Shown here in pieces: positions 20,479 to 30,817 of a DNA stretch of 64,000 nucleotides. The position numbers and the translations under genes are program-made. Below the pieces are notes generated by a model. That model worked only from the letters and a program-made list of their open reading frames with translations. It searched no databases and was not told where the DNA came from. Source of the stretch: Candidatus Protistibacter heckmannii (GTDB lineage: Bacteria > Pseudomonadota > Gammaproteobacteria > Burkholderiales > Burkholderiaceae); assembly GCA_025050535.1 (NCBI GenBank), contig JALBVF010000002.1, positions 148,001-212,000 of the forward strand, read 5' to 3'. The number at the start of each line of letters is the position of its first letter. Positions within the stretch are counted from its first letter, which is position 1.

Positions 20479-21876
20479 TCAGGCCTTCTTGATCGCGAAG
20501 CTGCTCAGATAGGCGTCGGGCTTGGCGGGGTCGAACTCCTTGCCCATGACCTTGAACTTGCGGTAGCTGTCGGCCGGCACGGCCATGTCCATCTCCTTCA
20601 TGTGCTTGCGCGAGTCGGTGAGCAGGAAGATCTTCTCGGCGATCTCCTTGTAGTTCACGTCCTGCTTGACGTAGCCCAAGCGCTTCATCTGCGTGAGCAT
20701 CCACACCGCCATCGAATACCAGGGCACGGGATCGAAGTCGGCCCGGTCGGGCACGTTCATCACGTTGCCCAAGCCGTCGGCGAACTTGCCGGTGAGCACC
20801 TGCTCGACCACGGTCTCGGGCTGGTTCAGGTAGTTCTGCGGCGAGATGACCTTGGCGATCAGCGGGCGGTTCTTCGGATCGCGTGCCATCGTGGCGGCGG
20901 TGAGCGCCGAGCGGTAGAGCGCGGCGAAGTTGTTGGAATTCTGCTTGATGAACTCCTCGGGCATGTCGAAGGCGCAGCAGGGGTGACCGTTCCAGATTTC
21001 CTTGGAGAGGATGTGGATGAAGCCCACCTCGTCGAAGACGGTGCGCTGGTTGAAGGGGTCCGGCCCGAGGAAGCCGTCGATATTGCCCGCGCGCAGGTTG
21101 GCCACCATCTCGGGCGGCGGCGTGACGCGGATCTGCACGTCGGTGTCGGGGTTCACGCCGTGCTCCGCCAGGTAGTAGCGCAGCAGGAAGTTGTGCATCG
21201 AATATTCAAAGGGCACTGCGAACTTGATGCCCTTCCAGCTCTTGGAATAACGCTTGTCCTTATGCTTGACGTGCAGGGTGATGGCCTGGCCGTTGACGTT
21301 CTGGATGGTGGCCACGCGCATCTGCGCCGCCGTGGAGCCCAGGCCCATGGACATGGCGATGGGCATGGGCGAGAGGAAGTGCGAAGCGTCGTGCTCCTTG
21401 TTGATCATCTTGTCGCGGATCAGCGCCCAGCCGGCAGTCTTGTTCAGCGTGACGTTCAACCCCTGTTTTTTGTAGAAGCCCAGCGGGTCGGCCATGATCA
21501 GCAGGGTGGCGCAGGTGATCGAGATAAAGCCGATCTTCAGGTCCGTCTTCTCGAGGGCGTCCTGCTTCTCCTTGGCCATGGCCTGCAGCGAGGCCAGGGG
21601 CAGCACGCTGGAGATGGCCGCGAGCGCCGTGCCCAAACCCACCGCGCGCAGGAAGGCGCGGCGCTGCGGCTCGGCGGGGAAGAGCGCCTTGACCAGGGCG
21701 GCCTCGACGAAGTCGCGCGAGAGCGCGTCCTCGTCGACCGCGGTCCGCCCGGAGGCGGCACGCGCCGCGAGTTCGGCGGCGGCGCGGTCGTGTTCGGCCT
21801 GACTGGCGTGGCGGCTGCAGGCGCAGCCGCTCCAAAGCGGCGTTTCAGCATCGAAGGGATGATAGTGCCGGCTCAT
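20479..21876 (-). CDS. ABC transporter substrate-binding protein (NrtA/CynA type)
   Basis: A 465-residue periplasmic binding protein of the CmpA/NrtA family, which binds nitrate, bicarbonate or cyanate. A long N-terminal leader ends in a twin-arginine-like signal (QRRAFLRAVGLGTALAAI) at about residues 73-90. The binding domain begins with LKIGFISITCATLLI and includes LGPDPFNQRTVFDEVG. It is followed on the same strand by the permease-cyanase fusion, so cyanate is the likely ligand. With permease and ATPase gone, it is an orphan. Confidence 0.83.
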   Translation of the reverse strand: MSRHYHPFDAETPLWSGCACSRHASQAEHDRAAAELAARAASGRTAVDEDALSRDFVEAALVKALFPAEPQRRAFLRAVGLGTALAAISSVLPLASLQAMAKEKQDALEKTDLKIGFISITCATLLIMADPLGFYKKQGLNVTLNKTAGWALIRDKMINKEHDASHFLSPMPIAMSMGLGSTAAQMRVATIQNVNGQAITLHVKHKDKRYSKSWKGIKFAVPFEYSMHNFLLRYYLAEHGVNPDTDVQIRVTPPPEMVANLRAGNIDGFLGPDPFNQRTVFDEVGFIHILSKEIWNGHPCCAFDMPEEFIKQNSNNFAALYRSALTAATMARDPKNRPLIAKVISPQNYLNQPETVVEQVLTGKFADGLGNVMNVPDRADFDPVPWYSMAVWMLTQMKRLGYVKQDVNYKEIAEKIFLLTDSRKHMKEMDMAVPADSYRKFKVMGKEFDPAKPDAYLSSFAIKKA

Positions 21877-22039
21877 GCTCGCTCCTGGATAGGGATGGGT
21901 ACGCCCTATTCAGCAAGCATCATGCCAAGGGGGAGGATTCAGGATCACGAGGGGCGGGAGCGGCAGTGAAAGCGGCCGTGGCGAAAGCGGCGGTAGGGAG
22001 TTTGCGGCGGTTCGGCAGGGGCACCGCCCCCGGATGCGC

Positions 22040-22528
22040 CTAGTTGGGGACGGCGTAGCGCGCGAGGTCGAACACGTCGAGATCGACCATCTCGCCGTAT
22101 TCCTTCTGCAGCACCTTGCCCGCGCCGTCGAGCACGTAGAGCATGGCGATGCCGCGCCGCTTGCCCAGGGCGTCGGCCAGCTTGGGCGTCTGCATGGCAT
22201 AGGAGAAGCTGTAGTTCTTGGCCTTCATGTAGGCCACGGCGGCGGCGCGCTCGCGGTCCACACTCACGGCCAGGATGGGCAGCGCCTTGTTCTGCGCCTT
22301 GAGCTGGCCCTGGAGCTTTTGCAGGTTGACGTTCTGCGCGGCGCAGAAGGGGAACCAGGAGGTCCAGACTTCGAGGATGACGGGCTTGCCCTACCAGCGC
22401 GCGGCGGGTAGAGGCTTGCCGTCGAGCCCGACGAGGTCGGGCAGCTTGAGGGTCTCACCCACCTCGATCGCGGCGGCGGGCGTCGCGAAGCCCAAGGACA
22501 GGCCGGCGAGCAGGCAGGCGGCCAACAC
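22040..22528 (-). pseudogene. TlpA-like thioredoxin family protein, broken
   Basis: A GTG at 22528 starts a signal peptide (LAACLLAGLSLGFATPAAA), followed by VGETLKLPDLVGLDGKPL. An in-frame TAG near 22393 replaces the residue after AARW, and the frame resumes with GKPVILEVWTSWFPFCAAQN. The active site expected as WCPFC reads WFPFC, so the first redox Cys is lost as well. The frame then runs to its stop at 22040. Thioredoxin-like genes of this kind often accompany sox genes and keep SoxY or cytochromes reduced. It lies just downstream of soxZ. Confidence 0.78.
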
Positions 22529-22545
22529 GGCCGCCTGCCTGCGAT

Positions 22546-22857
22546 TTAGCCGATAACCGCTTCATCGGAACGCGCGTCGCCCTTGGTGTCCACCCAGTTG
22601 ACGACGAGCTTCTCGCCCTTGGCGCCGCCCTTGAACTTGAGGCTCAGGAAGGGATCCTTGGAAATCGATGGGCCGAACTGCGCGCGCATGACTTCCTTGT
22701 CCTTGAGGCGGATGCTCGCGCTGGTGATGTGCCAGGCGGGAATGGTCTTGCCGGCCGCGTCCTTGCGCTGGCCGCTTTCCATTTCGTGGCGCATGAGGAT
22801 CTTCACCTCGGTCACGCCGTTGCTTTCGGTTGCGCGGATGCGCATCGGGTCTGCCAT
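22546..22857 (-). CDS. soxZ: Thiosulfate oxidation carrier complex protein SoxZ
   Basis: A 103-residue SoxZ, the partner of SoxY in the periplasmic sulfur carrier complex of the Sox pathway. It contains VKILMRHEMESGQRKD and ITSASIRLKDKEVMRAQFG. It has no signal peptide; SoxZ is co-exported with SoxY. The ATG at 22857 follows a strong AAGGAGG site, 14 bp after the soxY stop. Confidence 0.93.
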   Translation of the reverse strand: MADPMRIRATESNGVTEVKILMRHEMESGQRKDAAGKTIPAWHITSASIRLKDKEVMRAQFGPSISKDPFLSLKFKGGAKGEKLVVNWVDTKGDARSDEAVIG

Positions 22858-22871
22858 GTCGTCCTCCTTAC

Positions 22872-23333
22872 TCAACCGCCGCAGCCGCCGATGGTCACCT
22901 TCACTTCCTTCGAGGCGGCGTACCACTTTCTGCCGGCGCGCACCCAGGCCTGGACGTTGGAGGTCTGGGCCATCTTCACGCGGGTGGAGACGAAGGCTTC
23001 GGTGCCGGCGGGCAGCGTGAACTCGCCGGAGAGGATGTTGGGGTTCTTGTCCACCAGGATGGCGATCTGGTCCTCGCCGGGGATGTTGGCGCTCACGGCC
23101 ACGGGCACGACGGCGCCGTTCTCGGCGATGTCAGGCGCAGTGAGGACCACGGCTCTGCTTTTTTCCACGCTGCCGCCGCCGAGCACCTTGAGCAGGTCGG
23201 CGACGGTCTTGGCTTCAAAGGCGTTCTTGTTCCAGTCGGCCTCGGCCGACCGGACGCTTGCGGCGGAACCGGTCGCGGCCAGCAGCGTTGCGGCGGCGCC
23301 GGCCTTGAGGGTGTCCCGTCTAGTGACTTGCAT
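22872..23333 (-). CDS. soxY: Thiosulfate oxidation carrier protein SoxY
   Basis: SoxY carries sulfur intermediates on a C-terminal Cys. The 153-residue protein has a twin-arginine signal (TRRDTLKAGAAATLL) and ends in VTIGGCGG, the swinging-arm motif with the carrier Cys. The ATG at 23333 follows AAGGAG. An upstream cytochrome c reading frame overlaps its first 240 bp in another frame. Confidence 0.94.
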   Translation of the reverse strand: MQVTRRDTLKAGAAATLLAATGSAASVRSAEADWNKNAFEAKTVADLLKVLGGGSVEKSRAVVLTAPDIAENGAVVPVAVSANIPGEDQIAILVDKNPNILSGEFTLPAGTEAFVSTRVKMAQTSNVQAWVRAGRKWYAASKEVKVTIGGCGG

Positions 23334-23698
23334 ATCGACTCCTTGCTGATGCACGGCTTCGCTGGCGCGCCAGCCAGGATCCACTCGACGACGGTCTTGA
23401 TGTCGGCGTCGGAGACGTTGGCATTGGGGGGCATCGGGATCGAGCCCCAGACGCCGGAGCCGCCGGCCTTGACCTTCTTGCTCAGGCTGGCGAGCGCGTC
23501 GGCCTTGCCCTTGTACTTGGCGGCGACGTCCTTGTAGGCCGGGCCGACGAGCTTCTTGTCGACCGAGTGGCAGCCCAGGCAGGCGTTCTTGTTGGCGATT
23601 TCCTGCGCCTTGGCGGCATCGACGGCGGCGTGCGAGACGGCCGGAACGAGGGCTGCGACGGCGGCGGCCAGGGCTAGGCGGAGTGCGGTCTTCTTCAT
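23093..23698 (-). CDS. c-type cytochrome (c551-like), stop codon apparently lost
   Basis: A small periplasmic cytochrome c with a signal peptide (residues 1-24), one heme motif CLGCH near residue 40 and the axial Met in SIPMPPNA near residue 88. The family normally ends soon after VVEWILAGA, at about residue 110. Here no stop follows and the frame runs another 90 codons over the start of soxY. I infer a small deletion or frameshift at the natural end. The mature heme domain is complete, so a product with a foreign tail could form. It probably passes electrons from the flavocytochrome or Sox proteins. Confidence 0.75.
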   Translation of the reverse strand: MKKTALRLALAAAVAALVPAVSHAAVDAAKAQEIANKNACLGCHSVDKKLVGPAYKDVAAKYKGKADALASLSKKVKAGGSGVWGSIPMPPNANVSDADIKTVVEWILAGAPAKPCISKESICKSLDGTPSRPAPPQRCWPRPVPPQASGRPRPTGTRTPLKPRPSPTCSRCSAAAAWKKAEPWSSLRLTSPRTAPSCPWP

Positions 23699-23820
23699 AT
23701 CAATCCCGATCAGTAAGAAAAATAAAAGACAAAACGAACAAGGTCAGCGTCCGGCAGCCCTGCATGACTCGGTCCGGACAAACCCGGAAAAAGCGGAAAA
23801 ATCGTTATTTTGCCTGAAAC

Positions 23821-25128
23821 TCAGTTCAGGGTATCAGCCCAGATATTTCTGGCCCAGGCGATGGCGTAGCGGCCCTCGGTCTTGTTGAGGGACGCCGAGA
23901 GGCCGCCGGCGCCGGGCACCGGGAGCATGGTCCGGTGTGCTTCGTCATATCGGTGCACGCTGGCGACGTGCACCACCTCGTCCGGCGAGACGAAGCTGTA
24001 GCAGGTGTTGGCGTAGAGCGGCGCGGCCTCGGGGCTGCGCCCGCCGAGCAGGGCGACGACCGCGGCGGCGGCCACCTTGCCGTGCTGGTTGGCCATGTGG
24101 GCGGACTTGGGCATGGCCTGGGCCACCTGAATGGCGTCGCCCAGCACATGCACGCCGGGCACGGCCACCGATTCGAAGCTCAGGAATTCCACCTCGCACC
24201 AGCGGCCGTTGGCCGTGGCCAGGCCGGAGCGCACGGCGATGTCGCCTGCGCGCATCGGCGGCACGATGTTGATCACGTCGGCGCGGATGTCGTCCTGGAC
24301 TTCGAACTTCATCGTGTTTTCCTTCAAGTCGACGTCGGTCAGCGCGAACAGCGGCTGATAGTCGATCAGACCCGGATACAGCTCGGCCCAGGCCTTGCGG
24401 AAGAGCGCGGGCTTGGCGGTGATGTCGGGGTTGGCGTCGAGCACGAGCACCTTGCTCTTGGGCTTGGCCTGCTTGAGGTACCAGGCGGCCTGGCAGGCGC
24501 GCTCGTAGGGCGCGGGCGGGCAGCGGTAGGGCAGCTCGGGGATGCTGATGGCGAAGACGCCACCGTCGGGCATGGCCTCGAGCCGGCGGCGCAGCTCCAC
24601 CGTCTGCGGGCCGGCCTTCCAGGCGTGCAGCACCTGGGTGCACGCTTCGTCCTTGCCGGCGCCAGCCGTGGCGGGTAGCGCGTCCCAGATGAAGTCCACG
24701 CCGGGCGAGAGGATGAGACGGTCATAGGGCAGCACGCCGCCCGCCGCGAGGCGGGCCTGCTTCTTGCCGGGGTCGATGGCCGCCGCGCGGTCGCGCACGA
24801 GGCGCACGCCGTGGCGCGTGGCGAGCGTGTCCATGCTCACGGTGACGTCGGAGAGGATCTTGCTGCCGCCGATCACGAGATTGGACAGCGGGCAGGAGAC
24901 CAGGGCCGGCGATGGCTCGACAAGGGTGACGTCGAGCGTGTAGTTGGAGAACAGGCGCAGGTACTTGGCGGCGGTCGCGCCGCCGAAGCCGCCGCCGACC
25001 ACCACGACCCGGGCCTTGCCGAGGCCGCCAGTGGCAGGCTGCGGCGCGGCCTCGGCCGCCAGCGCCGCCGCCATGTGCGGCGCGATGCCCGCGGCGGCGA
25101 GCGCCTGCAGGAGCTGGCGGCGCTTCAT
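23821..25128 (-). CDS. fccB: Sulfide dehydrogenase flavoprotein subunit
   Basis: FccB/SoxF-type flavoprotein that, with a cytochrome c subunit, oxidises sulfide in the periplasm. The 435-residue protein has a twin-arginine-like leader (MKRRQLLQALAAAGIAP). An FAD-binding VVVGGGFGGATAAKYL starts near residue 40, and an FAD-contacting VHVLGDAIQ near 330. Cys residues in LVSCPLSNL and YRCPPAPYE match the redox pair of the family. Its ATG overlaps the stop of fccA (ATGA). Confidence 0.92.
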   Translation of the reverse strand: MKRRQLLQALAAAGIAPHMAAALAAEAAPQPATGGLGKARVVVVGGGFGGATAAKYLRLFSNYTLDVTLVEPSPALVSCPLSNLVIGGSKILSDVTVSMDTLATRHGVRLVRDRAAAIDPGKKQARLAAGGVLPYDRLILSPGVDFIWDALPATAGAGKDEACTQVLHAWKAGPQTVELRRRLEAMPDGGVFAISIPELPYRCPPAPYERACQAAWYLKQAKPKSKVLVLDANPDITAKPALFRKAWAELYPGLIDYQPLFALTDVDLKENTMKFEVQDDIRADVINIVPPMRAGDIAVRSGLATANGRWCEVEFLSFESVAVPGVHVLGDAIQVAQAMPKSAHMANQHGKVAAAAVVALLGGRSPEAAPLYANTCYSFVSPDEVVHVASVHRYDEAHRTMLPVPGAGGLSASLNKTEGRYAIAWARNIWADTLN

Positions 25129-25526
25129 GGCTTGACTCCGTTGACGACCGGCGCGCTCGGCGCGGGCGCGGCCGTGGACCTGGCGGTGCCGCCCTGGCCG
25201 GCGGGCAGGCGCGGCGCCATGCCGCTTTGCCGGGAGAAGTAGTCGGCGATGCGCGCGAGCTCCTCGTCGTCGTAGCCGGCGGTGAGCTGCTTCATCAGGG
25301 TGGAGGGCGCGCGGCCGGTCTTGAAATCGAGCAGCTGCTTGGTGAGCGCCGCGGCGGGCTGGCCGGCCAGGGTGGCGAAGCCGGCCTGGGCGCGGCCTTC
25401 GGTGCCGTGGCAGGTGGCGCAGGAGGCGGCCCAGATACGGGCCTGCGGGTCCTTGTCCTCGGCGGTGTGCGCCGCGCCCGCCGCCAGCGCGGCGGCGACA
25501 ACGATGATCGGTGCGATCGCCCGCAC
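25125..25526 (-). CDS. fccA: Sulfide dehydrogenase cytochrome c subunit
   Basis: A 133-residue exported cytochrome c with one heme motif, ASCATCHG, near residue 35. It lies directly upstream of and overlaps fccB by 4 bp, which marks it as the cytochrome partner of flavocytochrome c. The GTG at 25526 gives a good signal peptide (APIIVVAAALAAGAAHTA); further upstream the frame runs into the dolP gene. Methionine ligand candidates lie in STLMKQLT. Confidence 0.85.
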   Translation of the reverse strand: MRAIAPIIVVAAALAAGAAHTAEDKDPQARIWAASCATCHGTEGRAQAGFATLAGQPAAALTKQLLDFKTGRAPSTLMKQLTAGYDDEELARIADYFSRQSGMAPRLPAGQGGTARSTAAPAPSAPVVNGVKP

Positions 25527-25533
25527 GGTGGCT

Positions 25534-26232
25534 CTACTTCGCGGGAGCCTGGTTCGGCGCCGGTCTCTTGCCTTCGTCGGACTGGCGCTTTTCAATGGCC
25601 TTGAGCTCTTCGGGGCTGAGCGTCTCGAAGAACTTGACCACGCGGCGCACGCCGCCGATGCCCGAGGCCACGTCGGCGGCCACCCGGCCTTCGTTCTCCG
25701 TGGCCAGGCCCATCAGGAAGACCACGCCGTTGGCGGTGACGATGCGCATGGAGTTGGAGGGCACGCCCGAGGTGACGATCATCGCCGCCTTGACGCGGCT
25801 GGTCAGGTAGGTGTCCTGCACCCGGCCTCTGACCGAGCTGAGCGGGCCGACAACGATTTCGTTGATGACTTCGCGCGCGTTCTTCAGCGCCTTGGCGGTA
25901 GTCTCGGCCAGGGCCTTGTCCTGTTCGTTGCGCACTTCGCCGCTGAGCAGGATGCGGCCATTGAACACCGAGGCGCCGACGTTGCCGCGCTGGCCGATTT
26001 TCAGGTCCAGCATGCTGTCGGCCTCTAGCTGAAGGCCGCGGTCGATGGCCTGCTGGCTGACGGTGCGGCGGTCTGCGGCGACCGAGGCGGTGCCGCCGGC
26101 GGCCGCGCCGATGAGCATGGGCGCGCAGCCGGCGAGCAGCACGGGCAGCGCGAGCGCGGCGCACAGCGCCAGCACGCCGGAGCGGGCGTGGAAGGTTCGG
26201 GCGGGCATGCGGGTCTGCATGGTGGTGTTCAT
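25534..26232 (-). CDS. dolP: BON-domain outer-membrane lipoprotein
   Basis: A lipoprotein with an N-terminal signal and lipobox (PVLLAGC near residue 37) and two BON domains, about residues 70-135 and 145-210. This matches DolP (YraP), which supports outer-membrane integrity. Its place beside diaA and yraN supports that name. The tail is Lys/Pro-rich. Type B element B2 is inserted 4 bp upstream of the ATG at 26232, so the native ribosome site is gone. A TTG inside the IS end (26265) is in frame and could start a slightly longer protein; an internal ATG at 26220 is also possible. Confidence 0.83.
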   Translation of the reverse strand: MNTTMQTRMPARTFHARSGVLALCAALALPVLLAGCAPMLIGAAAGGTASVAADRRTVSQQAIDRGLQLEADSMLDLKIGQRGNVGASVFNGRILLSGEVRNEQDKALAETTAKALKNAREVINEIVVGPLSSVRGRVQDTYLTSRVKAAMIVTSGVPSNSMRIVTANGVVFLMGLATENEGRVAADVASGIGGVRRVVKFFETLSPEELKAIEKRQSDEGKRPAPNQAPAK

Positions 26233-26236
26233 CTTA

Positions 26237-28536
<2,300 letters not shown>

Positions 28537-28559
28537 GCCATTTTTTGAAGGAGCCCGTC

Positions 28560-29456
28560 TTGGGCGACGCACGCGTGCTGGCCGCCGGCCAGCACTATCC
28601 AGCCGGGGCGCTGTACGTGGTGGCCACGCCGATCGGCAATGCAGCGGACATCACGCTGCGCGCCCTGCATGTGCTCGAGCTGGCCGACGCGGTGGCCTGC
28701 GAGGACACGCGCAACACCTCGGCGCTGCTGCTGCGCTACGGCCTGTCCAAACCGCTGCTCGCCGCCCACGCCCACAACGAGGCCGAAGCCGCGCAGCGCA
28801 TCCTGGCGCGGCTGCAGGCGGGCGAGCGCATCGCCCTGGTGAGCGACGCCGGCACGCCGGGCATCTCCGACCCGGGCGCGCGCATCGTCGACGCGGTGCG
28901 CGCGGCGGGGTTGCCAGTGGTGCCGCTGCCCGGCGCGAGCGCCACGGCGGCGGCCGTGGCGGTAAGCGGGCGCTTGCTCGACGCGGGCGAGGGCGCCTTC
29001 TGCTTCGCCGGCTTCCTGCCCACCAAAGCCGCGCAGCGCGACGCCGCGCTGCGCGCGCTGCGCGCGCTGCCGATGGCCTTCCTGATCTACGAATCGCCCC
29101 ACCGCATCGGCGCCACCCTCGGCGCGCTAGCCGCGCTGCTGCCCGCCGGGTGCGGCCTGCTCGTCTGCCGCGAGCTCACCAAGCAGTTCGAGGAGATCGC
29201 CCAGCTCACTGTGGAGGCCGGGCCGGCCTGGCTCGCGGCCGACGCGCAGCGCGAGCGCGGCGAATTCGTGCTGCTGGTGGAAGGCTCGGGCAAGAGCGCC
29301 GGCGAACAGGCGGCGCTCGACGTGGAAAAGCTGCTCGACGCCCTGTGCAAGGAGCTGCCGGCCTCGGCGGCGGCGCGCATCGCCGCCTCGCTCTCGGGCC
29401 GGCCGCGCGACGAGATGTACCAGGGCGTGCTGGCGCGCAAGCCGCAGAAGGATTGA
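28560..29456 (+). CDS. rsmI: 16S rRNA (cytidine(1402)-2'-O)-methyltransferase
   Basis: RsmI methylates the 2'-O of C1402 in 16S rRNA. Typical motifs are LYVVATPIGNAADITLRAL, CEDTRNTSALL, VSDAGTPGISDPG and FLIYESPHR. I prefer the TTG at 28560, which follows a strong GAAGGAG at 28547-28553 and starts where family members start. ATGs at 28497 and 28521 would make the protein read through the palindrome. Confidence 0.92.
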   Translation: MGDARVLAAGQHYPAGALYVVATPIGNAADITLRALHVLELADAVACEDTRNTSALLLRYGLSKPLLAAHAHNEAEAAQRILARLQAGERIALVSDAGTPGISDPGARIVDAVRAAGLPVVPLPGASATAAAVAVSGRLLDAGEGAFCFAGFLPTKAAQRDAALRALRALPMAFLIYESPHRIGATLGALAALLPAGCGLLVCRELTKQFEEIAQLTVEAGPAWLAADAQRERGEFVLLVEGSGKSAGEQAALDVEKLLDALCKELPASAAARIAASLSGRPRDEMYQGVLARKPQKD

Positions 29457-30765
29457 ACCGGCAAACCGGACCGGGAAGCCAGAAAAACCGGAAAACGCGG
29501 GCAAAACGACCTGCTTCGCGGGTATAATTTCGGGTTTTCCGCGCCCGTAGCTCAATGGATAGAGTACTGGCCTCCGAAGCCAGGGGTTGTGGGTTCGATC
29601 CCCGCCGGGCGCACCAATAGATCGACGAAACCTTGCCCATCCGCCGGGCCGACCGCGAAGAAGGCAGGGTTTTTGCAGTTTTTATTGATCCGGAAGGAAG
29701 AAGTTTTCGTGCGGCGTATTTGACGCGGGGATCCTGGAAGTAGGATTTCACGCGTTCGGGATGGGTTTCGATGAACGCCATGTGGTTCTTTGCTGCGGCG
29801 TGGAATTTGGCCTTTGTTCTGACGGGGACTCGTGTGCTGATGACATGTTTCAGGTCGGCGTTGAGTCGCTCATCCGGATTGAGCTCCGGGCTGTAGCTTG
29901 GCAGGTAAAAGACTTCGATGTCGGCTTGGTGCTCGGCAAGCCATGCCTTGACCGGCTTGCAGTGATGCACGCCGAGGTTGTCGAGGATCAGGAACACTTT
30001 CTTGCCCGCGCGCTTGCCATCGGCCACCAGCGCCTCGAAGAAATCAATGAGCTTCTCGTGGTTAAAGGCACCATCGATGATCATCCAGCTTGCCTTGCCC
30101 TGATTGGTCACTGTGGAAATCATCGACAGCTTCTGTCGCGTACCTCTAACCGCCATCGTGACCGGGGCTTGCCCTTTTGGAGCATAACTGCGGCCCCGAA
30201 CATCCGTATTCACCAACGCGGTTTCGTCACCCCAGTGAATCTCGCCACCTTTGGCCTTGGCACGCTTCTCGATGGCCAGATACTCCTGATCGATCCACTG
30301 CTTGACAGACTCCGGTCGCTGTTCGTAAGCGCGCTTGATCGGCTTTTTCGGCGTGAAACCCCAGCGCTTGAGGTAGTCTCCGACCGCACGTATTGAGAGT
30401 TTGACCGCGTATTCCTGTTCGATGAACAGCATGACCGCGCCTCGCGTCCAGAGCGCAGATTCCATCTTCAACTGCTCCGGACGTTTGTCGCAGATCGTGC
30501 GCCGGATTGCTTCTTCTTGATCCGCATTAAGCCGTCTTCCGTCTCCTGGCGTACGACCTCGTGGGCGCGGCTTCAGGGCCGCCGCGCCCCCTTCTTCATA
30601 GAGATCAATGGCCAGTCGAGCCGCCGGGTAACTCAGCCCTGTCAACTCCACGATGGCCATGACTCCGTATCCCTTCCGATGCAACCTCACGACCTGCTTT
30701 CGCCTCTCGTGCAGTTGCTTCAGTTTCTGGTATCGAGCGTCTTCTTTTTCTATGCCAATTCGCAT
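29206..30765 (-). CDS. IS630-family transposase (type A) with lost stop codon
   Basis: The first 352 codons (30765 down to 29710) are a full type A transposase with all three DDE motifs. The TGA that ends the A1 copy has become CGA here. The frame therefore continues through the IS end (AARKLLPSGS), antisense across tRNA-Arg(CCG) and the 3' part of rsmI, to a stop at 29206. The 167 extra codons are unlikely to be selected. Whether the elongated protein is active is unknown. Confidence 0.8.
   Translation of the reverse strand: MRIGIEKEDARYQKLKQLHERRKQVVRLHRKGYGVMAIVELTGLSYPAARLAIDLYEEGGAAALKPRPRGRTPGDGRRLNADQEEAIRRTICDKRPEQLKMESALWTRGAVMLFIEQEYAVKLSIRAVGDYLKRWGFTPKKPIKRAYEQRPESVKQWIDQEYLAIEKRAKAKGGEIHWGDETALVNTDVRGRSYAPKGQAPVTMAVRGTRQKLSMISTVTNQGKASWMIIDGAFNHEKLIDFFEALVADGKRAGKKVFLILDNLGVHHCKPVKAWLAEHQADIEVFYLPSYSPELNPDERLNADLKHVISTRVPVRTKAKFHAAAKNHMAFIETHPERVKSYFQDPRVKYAARKLLPSGSIKTAKTLPSSRSARRMGKVSSIYWCARRGSNPQPLASEASTLSIELRARKTRNYTREAGRFARVFRFFWLPGPVCRFNPSAACAPARPGTSRRAAGPRARRRCAPPPRPAAPCTGRRAAFPRRAPPVRRRSCPSLPPAARIRRARAARRPRARPARPPQ
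29523..29528 (+). promoter_or_regulatory. Probable -10 box of tRNA-Arg(CCG)
   Basis: TATAAT matches the sigma-70 -10 consensus and lies 13 bp before the tRNA gene. No good -35 match was seen. Confidence 0.55.
29541..29616 (+). tRNA. tRNA-Arg(CCG)
   Basis: A 76-nt cloverleaf. The acceptor stem GCGCCCG pairs with CGGGCGC at 29606-29612, followed by A and CCA. The anticodon stem CTGGC/GCCAG encloses CTCCGAA, giving CCG. The T-loop has TTCGATC. It lies 85 bp after rsmI and 70 bp before IS copy A2. Confidence 0.96.
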
Positions 30766-30808
30766 GCCAGAAATGATAATAAGTTCAATCTTTATATTGC
30801 CGCGTCAA
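29685..30808 (-). mobile_element. IS630-family insertion sequence, type A, complete copy (A2)
   Basis: A 1124-bp element flanked by TA (29683-29684 and 30809-30810). The ends are TTGATCCGGAAGGAAG and, on the other strand, TTGACGCGGCAATATAAAG. It lies between tRNA-Arg(CCG) and the broken GMC oxidoreductase gene, about 9 bp from the latter's stop. Confidence 0.94.
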
Positions 30809-30817
30809 TAATAAGGC

